A stretch of 20,321 bases of DNA from a virus: positions 1-20,321 of the IMG/VR virus record IMGVR_UViG_3300045738_001284; one strand, 5' to 3'. Made by a program: the position numbers and the translations under genes. The notes beneath the pieces are model-generated. The model made no database searches. It was not told the DNA's origin and saw only the letters and a program-made list of their open reading frames with translations. This document shows positions 15,391 to 20,186 of the stretch, in pieces. Within the stretch, counting starts at the first letter, position 1. Each line of letters begins with the position of its first letter.

Positions 15391-15825
15391 ATGAATAAAT
15401 TAATTAGAGAACTGAAAAAGAGCGATGTTTCTTCAAGTTCGGAGTTCTTCCGCATACTGGATCAGCTTAGTCAGACTAACCTACCTTATTATCGACTTGA
15501 GTCGTTGTGGAATGCATACGAAAACAATAAGGACATGTATGTTCTGGTGGCAGAGAAGTACGGAAAAATTATAGGGGCGGGATCTGTGCTTATAGAACAA
15601 AAATTCCTACGGGGTGGAAGTAGGGTGGGGCACCTCGAAGACATAGTGGTTGATAGTGAGTCGAGGGAAAAGGGAACGGGGAAGGCCATCGTGGACTCTC
15701 TTATAGAAATAGCGAAAAAGAAAGGATGCTATAAGGTAATATTGAATTGTAATAATAATAATGTTCCTTTCTATATTAAGTGCGGATTTAAACTAACAGA
15801 ACATGAAATGAGGATGGATTTATAA
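15391..15825 (+). CDS. GNA1-like glucosamine-phosphate N-acetyltransferase (GNAT)
   Basis: This 144-residue GNAT protein has a C-terminal half closely following eukaryotic glucosamine-6-phosphate N-acetyltransferase GNA1: VGHLEDIVVD at 79-88, the acetyl-CoA loop SREKGTGKA at 91-99, GCYKVILNC at 112-120 and PFYIKCGF at 126-133. GNA1 acetylates glucosamine-6-phosphate on the way to UDP-GlcNAc; bacteria normally use GlmU on glucosamine-1-phosphate. The length equals that of a minimal GNA1. The stop overlaps the next start (TAATG), so it heads a short operon with the helix-turn-helix gene. No strong ribosome binding site is seen. The family is sure; the exact substrate is inferred from the motif match and not proven. 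Confidence 0.85.
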   Translation: MNKLIRELKKSDVSSSSEFFRILDQLSQTNLPYYRLESLWNAYENNKDMYVLVAEKYGKIIGAGSVLIEQKFLRGGSRVGHLEDIVVDSESREKGTGKAIVDSLIEIAKKKGCYKVILNCNNNNVPFYIKCGFKLTEHEMRMDL

Positions 15826-16079
15826 TGAATATTAAGTGGAGTAACGAGGAAAGGGACTATATCCGGGAAAATGCTGCAACCATGAAGGATGTAGACATAG
15901 CCGGTGAGCTTACATTGATTGCGGGCAGGGTGGTTACTTTGGATGCCGTCAGAAAAGTACGACAGAAGATGGGCATTGTGAAGAAGCCGGGGCGCGGTGT
16001 CTGTGGCGTGGTGTATGATAGCTCGGAGGCATCCCATGCATCTCACGAAAATGCAGGAGGCGCGGATTTCTCAAATTGA
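15825..16079 (+). CDS. Small helix-turn-helix DNA-binding protein
   Basis: This is an 84-residue protein. Residues about 4-50 (IKWSNEERDYIRENAATMKD, DIAGELTLIAGRVVTLDAVR, KVRQKMGIVKKPGRG) form a homeodomain-like helix-turn-helix followed by a basic Gly-Arg stretch, common in small phage DNA-binding proteins. The C-terminal ~25 residues are Ser/Ala/His-rich and probably disordered. The start overlaps the acetyltransferase stop, giving coupled translation. It might bind one of the repeat families in this region, which is conjecture. Confidence 0.65.
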   Translation: MNIKWSNEERDYIRENAATMKDVDIAGELTLIAGRVVTLDAVRKVRQKMGIVKKPGRGVCGVVYDSSEASHASHENAGGADFSN

Positions 16080-16287
16080 ATGGGAGATTCGCAAGACGGA
16101 GAGGGGCATTAAAGTCCTACACGCCCAAGGTGCCGACCGTCAGAAGATTATTGAGTATGGTGAAATAAGAGAGAAGTTAAAGGATAGGCTAGAAGGACTA
16201 ACACAAGAAAGATATTTTTCCTGTGGTAGATGGAAGTTGTTGAGAGAGGGAAGGCGCATCCCAAAGATTCCGGAGTGGCCGCTATGA
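16036..16287 (+). CDS. Small helical protein of unknown function
   Basis: This 83-residue protein starts MHLTKMQEARISQIEWEIRK. The ATG at 16036 has GGAGG (16025-16029) 6 nt upstream and is preferred over 15997, which lacks a site. The first ~55 residues are a charged, likely coiled-coil helix pair; the tail has Trp/Arg/Pro (RRIPKIPEWPL). It overlaps the helix-turn-helix gene by 44 nt and its stop overlaps the next start (ATGA). No family recognised. Confidence 0.6.
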   Translation: MHLTKMQEARISQIEWEIRKTERGIKVLHAQGADRQKIIEYGEIREKLKDRLEGLTQERYFSCGRWKLLREGRRIPKIPEWPL

Positions 16288-16469
16288 GCAAAGACTCAAA
16301 AAAAAGAAGCGTGCTAAAAACGCTATCTTGGAGGGTAATAGCCACCTCAATAGGAATGGGGCTGATTTACTTTTACACCGGGGAGGCTGCGTTTAGCGTG
16401 GCGTTTGGAGTAGCGGATTTTGTGATCAAGTCGGCTGCTTATTATCTGCACGAGCGGGTATGGACCTAG
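16284..16469 (+). CDS. DUF2061 small membrane protein
   Basis: A 61-residue protein starting MSKDSKKRSVLKTLSWRVIA. The pattern K-T-L-S-W-R-V-I-A-T, a hydrophobic segment with a TGEAA turn, then VADFVIKSAAYYLHERVW is the signature of the DUF2061 family: two short membrane segments around a TG turn and a terminal YYxHERxW. ATG at 16284 overlaps the preceding stop (ATGA) and has GGAG 9-10 nt upstream; the earlier ATG at 16230 would add 18 residues lying inside the previous gene and is less likely. The cell role of the family is unknown; it would sit in the inner membrane. Confidence 0.85.
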   Translation: MSKDSKKRSVLKTLSWRVIATSIGMGLIYFYTGEAAFSVAFGVADFVIKSAAYYLHERVWT

Positions 16470-16512
16470 ACCAAACGAAAGCGTCCCCTATCCTCCACTA
16501 TAGGAAAAGTAC

Positions 16513-17382
16513 ATGAAGGAAATAACTTCTGAAGATTTGACTCGCCGTTATCCTTATGGGACTAAGGTGAAAAAACGCTGCGGCGTCTATGCTATTGTCA
16601 ATCAGGATAATGATAAGATGTATATCGGGGCTTCCCACAATATATACAAAAGGAACAGATCTCATAACGGTCATTTGTCTAGTGGGGATCACAGTAACAG
16701 CTCTCTTCAAGAAGATTACAATAAAGGCCACTCTTTTAAACATTACATTGTCTGTGAATGTCCAGAGGGAGAGGAGCTACAAAGGGAGAAGGAAGTTCTA
16801 GGCTCATACAATATGAACGAACTTTATAATACGTCGCGTCCCCCACAATTAGATAAATTGCTACCATTTTTAGAGAAATCGACAAAAACCAAAGCGTATG
16901 GTCGCTACATCGTTAACAAAGGAACGGGATGCTGGGAATCGCAAGCATGCCACAGCGGATCAGGATATAGCAAAATGATAATTCGTATAGATGGTAAAGT
17001 CAGGCATCTTTTAAAGCATCGCGTGGCTTATTGGCAAGCTCACGGTGAATATCCAGAACTGATAAGACACAAGTGTAACAATAAATCTTGCATGAACCCT
17101 AGTCATCTAGAGAAAGGTACACATGCGGACAACTCAAGAGATCACCATCGGGAATTTCATGAAGAGTTCAGAAATGTCTGGATAGAATTGGGTGGCGATC
17201 CAGTCAAGATAACAGAGCATTTTGGGTGGAAGAAAAATTGTATTACAAGCAGAGGAGGAGTTGCAAGTTCCGTATATGATTATGAAAAGAAAACTGGAAT
17301 AAGAGAAGAGTTTCCGGAGATAATAAAAAAGAGGAAGCGGGCCGTTAGTGGTAATAAGTCTGGTAGATATTATGCAACATAA
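16513..17382 (+). CDS. GIY-YIG / HNH hybrid homing-type endonuclease
   Basis: This 289-residue protein has two nuclease signatures. The N-terminal GIY-YIG domain carries GVYAIVN at 24-30, MYIGAS at 36-41, Arg/His in KRNRSHNGHL, the candidate metal-binding Glu in REKEVL (about 92-94) and Asn in ELYNTS. Around 167-210 there is an HNH_3-type segment: LKHRVAYW, then LIRHKCNNKSCMNPSHLEKG with His186, Cys188, Cys193, Asn195, His198, and the terminal HADNSRD. The C-terminus is basic and probably binds DNA. GIY-YIG proteins usually carry other DNA-binding modules, so the HNH part may be a second cutting site or only a zinc-stabilised DNA-binding module. AGGAAAAG precedes the ATG. It is free-standing; no intron was detected. 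Both domains look intact. Confidence 0.85.
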   Translation: MKEITSEDLTRRYPYGTKVKKRCGVYAIVNQDNDKMYIGASHNIYKRNRSHNGHLSSGDHSNSSLQEDYNKGHSFKHYIVCECPEGEELQREKEVLGSYNMNELYNTSRPPQLDKLLPFLEKSTKTKAYGRYIVNKGTGCWESQACHSGSGYSKMIIRIDGKVRHLLKHRVAYWQAHGEYPELIRHKCNNKSCMNPSHLEKGTHADNSRDHHREFHEEFRNVWIELGGDPVKITEHFGWKKNCITSRGGVASSVYDYEKKTGIREEFPEIIKKRKRAVSGNKSGRYYAT

Positions 17383-17384
17383 AA

Positions 17385-17484
17385 CAAACGACCAGTTTTA
17401 TCAAGCGTGCGTCATTTTTTTTGGGATCAAACGACCACTTTTAATGGATGGGGCCGGAAGATTTTTAACAAACGACCACTTTTA
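17385..17484 (+). repeat. Three direct copies of a 16-bp motif
   Basis: CAAACGACCACTTTTA lies at 17428-17443 and 17469-17484, and CAAACGACCAGTTTTA at 17385-17400. Start-to-start spacings are 43 and 41 bp, near four helical turns, so bound proteins would lie on one DNA face. A weaker relative (AACAACCACTTTT, 15352-15364) lies in the divergent promoter gap. An operator for a phage regulator is the likely meaning. Confidence 0.75.
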
Positions 17485-17611
17485 TAGAATAGGCTCCAAC
17501 CTGTAGTCTGTACCACCCTGCGTTATGCTTACATTCTCATTACAGAAGGATGAGACTATAATACTACCCCTAATCATTTGATGTTTATTTAAGATAATGT
17601 GAAGAAATGAC

Positions 17612-17640
17612 TTGACAAGTGTCGATAATTATGATATACT
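17612..17640 (+). promoter_or_regulatory. Sigma-70 promoter for the 29-residue membrane protein
   Basis: TTGACA (17612-17617), a 17-bp spacer and TATACT (17635-17640). The coding start is about 31 nt further with AAGGAG before it, so this is an ordinary leadered promoter, unlike its neighbours. Confidence 0.85.
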
Positions 17641-17671
17641 TAGGTATTAAAGTTGAAAAGGAGAATTCAGT

Positions 17672-17761
17672 ATGAGTGACGAACTAATTATGTATGTTAT
17701 CGTTCCTATTATCATTCTAGTGGTGACATTCCCATTTAGAAATAAATTGAAAAAACTTTGA
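17672..17761 (+). CDS. 29-residue single-span membrane protein
   Basis: A short frame MSDELIMYVIVPIIILVVTF followed by PFRNKLKKL. AAGGAG lies about 9 nt upstream and a good promoter sits 31 nt upstream, so it is probably expressed. Residues 5-20 form one hydrophobic helix and the C-terminus is basic, giving an N-out, C-in prediction. Tiny phage membrane proteins can disturb membrane potential or block superinfection; no homologue was recognised. Confidence 0.65.
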   Translation: MSDELIMYVIVPIIILVVTFPFRNKLKKL

Positions 17762-17779
17762 AAAGGATAGGAATTACTC

Positions 17780-17808
17780 TTGACAAACGCTAGCGACTAT
17801 GATATAAT
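17780..17808 (+). promoter_or_regulatory. Consensus sigma-70 promoter, cassette 1
   Basis: TTGACA (17780-17785), 17 bp, TATAAT (17803-17808), a perfect match in both boxes. The ATG at 17815 is 6 nt after the -10 box, at the expected transcription start. Confidence 0.95.
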
Positions 17809-17814
17809 ACAGGC

Positions 17815-18102
17815 ATGTTAAACGAAACGAAAAACGAAAGAGAAAACGAAATGACATTTCAATTTGATGATTTCGACACGCAAATTCAAAGCGAGGAACT
17901 GGTATCCGACGAAGAGCTTTATGCTGCTGAGGAATACATGGGCACTCTAGAGGATGAGCTTGATGCTGTAGAGGATGAGCTTGACATTCTTGATGCCGAA
18001 ACTCGATTGGCTGATGCTGAATGGGATGCTCATTGGGAAGCAATGGATATGGATCTGCTCGATGCGAGTGGTGAGCTTCACGATTACGATGAAGATGAAT
18101 AA
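17815..18102 (+). CDS. Extremely acidic small protein (possible DNA mimic)
   Basis: The protein has 95 residues from the first ATG, or 83 from the second in-frame ATG at 17851 (MTFQFDDFDT). The 83-residue form has 33 Asp/Glu, one Arg and no Lys by count. Residues about 50-75 (LEDELDAVEDELDILDAETR) form a likely helix with repeated acidic heptads. Such charge and length are seen in phage DNA mimics that block restriction enzymes or nucleoid proteins, for example Ocr of T7; there is no sequence match to claim here, only the charge analogy. The first ATG is at the predicted transcription start, so translation may be leaderless; otherwise the A-rich leader serves the second ATG. Confidence 0.75.
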   Translation: MLNETKNERENEMTFQFDDFDTQIQSEELVSDEELYAAEEYMGTLEDELDAVEDELDILDAETRLADAEWDAHWEAMDMDLLDASGELHDYDEDE

Positions 18103-18122
18103 ATAAATCGCCGTAGGGGGGA

Positions 18123-18202
18123 TTGACAAAATCCGGCTGCGGGCCGCCGCCGTCGTCCTAACTCCTTATACAACAACGACTTATAGATACTTGATTATTT
18201 TG
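18123..18202 (+). repeat. 80-bp GC-rich hairpin element, copy 1
   Basis: It begins TTGACAAAATCCGG and runs through a strong GC hairpin (CGGC, GCGG, one-base loop, CCGC, GCCG), then TAACTCCTT, CAACGACTTA, and CTTGATTATTTTG. It matches 19460-19538 along its length. No TATAAT follows the TTGACA at 17 bp. Both copies lie after the stop of a cassette gene, so a structured 3' RNA or terminator-like role is likely. Confidence 0.7.
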
Positions 18203-18227
18203 CCTTTTTTGAACAAAGGACTGGATT

Positions 18228-18256
18228 TTGACCACCTAAAACGCCGATAATATATA
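18228..18256 (+). promoter_or_regulatory. Weak promoter upstream of the tandem cassette
   Basis: TTGACC (18228-18233), 17 bp, TATATA (18251-18256), followed by a purine-rich GGAGGGGAGAAGGGG stretch and an ATG at 18286 that opens the same reading frame as the gene ending at 18807. Confidence 0.45.
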
Positions 18257-18319
18257 TAGTGGAGGGGAGAAGGGGATAAAAAAACATGCAGAAAACTTCA
18301 AAAAAAACCCGCTTTGCTC

Positions 18320-18348
18320 TTGACAAAACGTCCAACTTAGTATATAAT
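18320..18348 (+). promoter_or_regulatory. Consensus sigma-70 promoter, cassette 2a
   Basis: TTGACA (18320-18325), 17 bp, TATAAT (18343-18348), then 6 nt and ATG at 18355. This is the first member of a duplicated promoter pair. Confidence 0.9.
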
Positions 18349-18427
18349 ACAGGCATGAGAAACAAAGAGAACAAAATGATGACTGAAAAAAACATGCAAA
18401 AAACTTCACAAAATAGCCGTACTGCTA

Positions 18428-18456
18428 TTGACAAATCAGAGAAGATCGTTTATAAT
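18428..18456 (+). promoter_or_regulatory. Consensus sigma-70 promoter, cassette 2b
   Basis: TTGACA (18428-18433), 17 bp, TATAAT (18451-18456), then 6 nt and ATG at 18463. About 110 bp of upstream sequence resembles that of cassette 2a (AAAAAACATGCA, AAAACTTCA, CCG, TGCT). Confidence 0.9.
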
Positions 18457-18462
18457 ACAAGC

Positions 18463-18807
18463 ATGAAAAACAATAATACTTTAACGAAAGAAAAGAAAAT
18501 GACTTTTACAAAATACAATACAAACGTAAATCACCTTACAACCCATGAAATGGTTGCTAGTAAAATAGAAAAAGGTTTGACTAATGAGCTTCGCATCATT
18601 TGTGAAATCGGTAATATCTTACGAGACATGGGTAAAAACCATACTCAAATTAACTTCCTTATGAACAACGAGGATTTTCTCACTAACGTTCTAAGTTGTT
18701 ACGATAGCGATGGTGGAGATAACACTCCCCCGTTTGATAATTTTCATCCTCTTAATGCTACTAAGATTAGCCCACGTTGGGCCGATGGTAGTAAGAGAAC
18801 CATTTAG
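18463..18807 (+). CDS. Unknown early-type protein behind a duplicated promoter
   Basis: The protein has 114 residues from the ATG at 18463, or 102 from the leader ATG at 18499 (MTFTKYNTNV). The same frame is also open from ATGs at 18286 and 18355, so transcripts from the upstream promoters could make longer forms that read through the second promoter; these are probably by-products. The body has a helical middle (HEMVASKIEKGLTNELRIIC, EIGNILRDMGKNHTQINFLM) and an acidic, Pro-rich tail. The leader codes TLTKEKKMTF, shared with two other cassettes, but the body is unrelated to theirs. No family recognised. It carries no strong ribosome binding site. Confidence 0.65.
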   Translation: MKNNNTLTKEKKMTFTKYNTNVNHLTTHEMVASKIEKGLTNELRIICEIGNILRDMGKNHTQINFLMNNEDFLTNVLSCYDSDGGDNTPPFDNFHPLNATKISPRWADGSKRTI

Positions 18808-18864
18808 GGTATAACCCGAAAGCCTAGCCCTAGTCGCTAGCATAGTCCAGTCTATTCAAAACTG

Positions 18865-19004
18865 CTTGAAGTTGAACAAGTAAACAACGACACTTGAAGT
18901 TGAACAAGTAAACAACGACACTTGAAGTTGAACAAGTAAACAACGACACTTGAAGTTGAACAAGTAAACAACGACACTTGAAGCCTAACAAGTAAACAAT
19001 GGCG
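18865..19004 (+). repeat. 28-bp tandem repeat, four perfect units plus one degenerate
   Basis: Units begin at 18865, 18893, 18921, 18949 (identical) and 18977 (diverged). Each starts CTTGAAGTTGAACAAG and ends AAACAACGACA. The unit contains inverted CTTG/CAAG and GTTG/CAAC pairs. There are no spacers. It lies 24 bp before a strong promoter. It could be an iteron-type origin or a multi-site operator. Confidence 0.95.
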
Positions 19005-19027
19005 GGACAAAAAACAACGAATAGGGC

Positions 19028-19056
19028 TTGACAAACCGAACAACTTGGTATATAAT
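19028..19056 (+). promoter_or_regulatory. Consensus sigma-70 promoter, cassette 3
   Basis: TTGACA (19028-19033), 17 bp, TATAAT (19051-19056), then 6 nt and ATG at 19063. Confidence 0.95.
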
Positions 19057-19062
19057 ACAGAC

Positions 19063-19428
19063 ATGTTAAACAAGACTACTTCAACGAAAGAAAAGAAAAT
19101 GACTTTTAAGATTAACGATAGTGATAAGACAAGAGTAAGTAACCTCAACATGATGCTTCATGACAATGGCGTAGACATCTGGATTAAGATGGATATGAAT
19201 GACATGAGCAGATGTGAATGGAGATTCCTTGATAGTCCTTCACCTAACACTTTTGGTACGATGGATCAGCCACTAGTACATGGTGGAATAGGTGCATTGA
19301 TCAATGACATGAGAGAGGCTTGCTTCGCTCATGGTATCATGAAGCGTCCTGCTCATATCAGTAACCGTAACCATGTTCGGCTTGCCATCAATGGTAATCC
19401 TGTTTGGACTACCTCAAACGGTGGCTAG
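19063..19428 (+). CDS. Unknown early-type protein, paralogue A
   Basis: The protein has 121 residues from ATG 19063 (MLNKTTSTKEKKMTFK), or 109 from the leader ATG 19099. It is a tandem paralogue of the gene at 19817: shared blocks include LHDNG/LHENG, NDMSRCEWRF/NDMSDCQWRF, FGTMDQPL/FGTMAQPL, GGIGALINDM/GGVGALLNDL, IMKRP, RNHVRL/RNHMRL and a terminal WTTSNGG/WTTANGG. Roughly half the body is identical by eye. The conserved WRF, Cys and His positions suggest a compact folded domain, not a disordered inhibitor. No known family was recognised. It sits between the tandem repeats and the second hairpin element. Confidence 0.7.
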   Translation: MLNKTTSTKEKKMTFKINDSDKTRVSNLNMMLHDNGVDIWIKMDMNDMSRCEWRFLDSPSPNTFGTMDQPLVHGGIGALINDMREACFAHGIMKRPAHISNRNHVRLAINGNPVWTTSNGG

Positions 19429-19459
19429 GGCGGCTACCCTACCCCCCCCGCTAGAGGGG

Positions 19460-19538
19460 TTGACAAAACCGGCGGCGGCCCGCCCCGGTCGACGTAACTC
19501 CTTTGATACCAACGACTTAAAATTTCTTGTTTATTTTG
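19460..19538 (+). repeat. 80-bp GC-rich hairpin element, copy 2
   Basis: This copy starts TTGACAAAACCGGCGG and has the GGCGG-C-CCGCC hairpin, TAACTCCTT, CCAACGACTTA and CTTGTTTATTTTG, as in 18123-18202. It is preceded by another hairpin, CCCC-GCTAGA-GGGG, and a run of eight C. Confidence 0.7.
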
Positions 19539-19559
19539 ATAAAAATGACCAGATAAGGG

Positions 19560-19588
19560 TTGACAAGCTAAAGTTTATGTGCTATAAT
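19560..19588 (+). promoter_or_regulatory. Consensus sigma-70 promoter with a leader
   Basis: TTGACA (19560-19565), 17 bp, TATAAT (19583-19588). The ATG is 32 nt later, so this transcript has a 5' leader of about 26 nt. The GATAATATATAAT just downstream resembles sequence near the weak promoter at 18228. Confidence 0.9.
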
Positions 19589-19620
19589 GACGATAATATA
19601 TAATAGAGAGCAAAGATACA

Positions 19621-19764
19621 ATGTTAAGCACTAGAACAGATAGAATGACACTCAAGCAGCTCCTGCTTCATCTCGATTACAGTAGGGATTGCCCCGATAG
19701 GATTCATCCTGATCGTTGGCGTGCTATGCTCACTTGGGCAAAAGAAAGAGGATATATTTCCTAA
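19621..19764 (+). CDS. 47-residue unknown protein
   Basis: A short frame starting MLSTRTDRMTLKQLLLHLDY and ending WAKERGYIS. It begins 32 nt after a perfect promoter. It shares the ML...MT double-Met start of the neighbouring cassettes (second ATG at 19645). It is basic, with Trp and Arg in the C-terminal half. The GAGAG 12-16 nt upstream is a weak ribosome binding site. No family recognised. Confidence 0.6.
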   Translation: MLSTRTDRMTLKQLLLHLDYSRDCPDRIHPDRWRAMLTWAKERGYIS

Positions 19765-19781
19765 AAATTGCCCGATAGGCC

Positions 19782-19810
19782 TTGACAAATTGGTCAAGAT
19801 AGTATATAAT
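19782..19810 (+). promoter_or_regulatory. Consensus sigma-70 promoter, cassette 4
   Basis: TTGACA (19782-19787), 17 bp, TATAAT (19805-19810), then 6 nt and ATG at 19817. Confidence 0.95.
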
Positions 19811-19816
19811 ACAACC

Positions 19817-20185
19817 ATGTTAAACAAGATTACTACAACGAAAGAAAAGAAAATGACTTTTAAGATTCAAGAAAATGATTACAATAGGGCTTTAGATCTT
19901 TATACTAGACTCCATGAGAATGGTATCGAAGTATGGATGAAGCTAAACACCAACGATATGAGCGATTGCCAATGGCGATTCATTGACCCTCATTCGCCGC
20001 ATATCTTTGGTACGATGGCTCAACCATTACACAATGGTGGAGTAGGTGCTTTGCTCAATGACTTGCTTCAGGCATGTTACAACCATAGTATCATGAAGCG
20101 TCCCGTTCGCATGGGTACACGTAATCACATGCGTCTATCATGCGATGCTAATGGTAAGCAGTGGACTACTGCTAATGGTGGTTGA
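19817..20185 (+). CDS. Unknown early-type protein, paralogue B
   Basis: The protein has 122 residues from ATG 19817 (MLNKITTTKEKKMTFK), or 110 from the leader ATG 19853. It is homologous to paralogue A over its full length, with the strongest conservation at CQWRFID, FGTMAQPL, GGVGALLNDL, SIMKRP and the C-terminal TANGG. The frame continues upstream to 19721, but that lies before the promoter and is rejected. The gene and its leader and promoter were probably duplicated together, since the promoter-leader DNA is the most alike part. A further short gene starts 1 nt after its stop. Confidence 0.7.
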   Translation: MLNKITTTKEKKMTFKIQENDYNRALDLYTRLHENGIEVWMKLNTNDMSDCQWRFIDPHSPHIFGTMAQPLHNGGVGALLNDLLQACYNHSIMKRPVRMGTRNHMRLSCDANGKQWTTANGG

Positions 20186-20186
20186 T

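Larger units (their letters stand above)
17383..17671 (+). other. Non-coding gap with three 16-bp direct repeats and a promoter
   Basis: No gene was found here. It separates the operon ending at 17382 from the early-type cassettes. It holds three copies of CAAACGACCACTTTTA or a one-base variant, a T8 run at about 17415-17422, and a near-consensus promoter at 17612-17640. Confidence 0.8.
18103..18285 (+). other. Non-coding gap with GC-rich hairpin element
   Basis: No gene was found. It holds the first copy of the 80-bp hairpin element (18123-18202), a T6 run at 18205-18210 and a weak promoter at 18228-18256. Confidence 0.7.
18808..19062 (+). other. Non-coding gap with 28-bp tandem repeats
   Basis: No gene was found. 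It opens with a small GGGT-ATA-ACCC inverted repeat at the upstream stop codon (18807-18817), then the 28-bp tandem array, then promoter 19028-19056. Confidence 0.75.

Noticed and set aside
15997-16035. Longer start for the 16036 protein
   Set aside because: The ATG at 15997 lacks a ribosome binding site, while 16036 has GGAGG at ideal spacing.
17550-17562. Extra TATAAT around 17556 as another promoter
   Set aside because: No acceptable -35 box at 16-18 bp and no start codon suited to it nearby.
18865-19004. Possible CRISPR array
   Set aside because: The 28-bp units are directly adjacent with no spacers, and no cas gene is present.
18852-19151. Minus-strand open frame with repeated Cys/Ser/Phe motifs
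   Set aside because: It is the translation of the 28-bp tandem array on the opposite strand of an early promoter; the periodic protein is an artefact of the DNA repeat.
19721-19816. N-terminal extension of paralogue B
   Set aside because: It lies before and across the promoter at 19782-19810 and overlaps the 47-residue gene in another frame.
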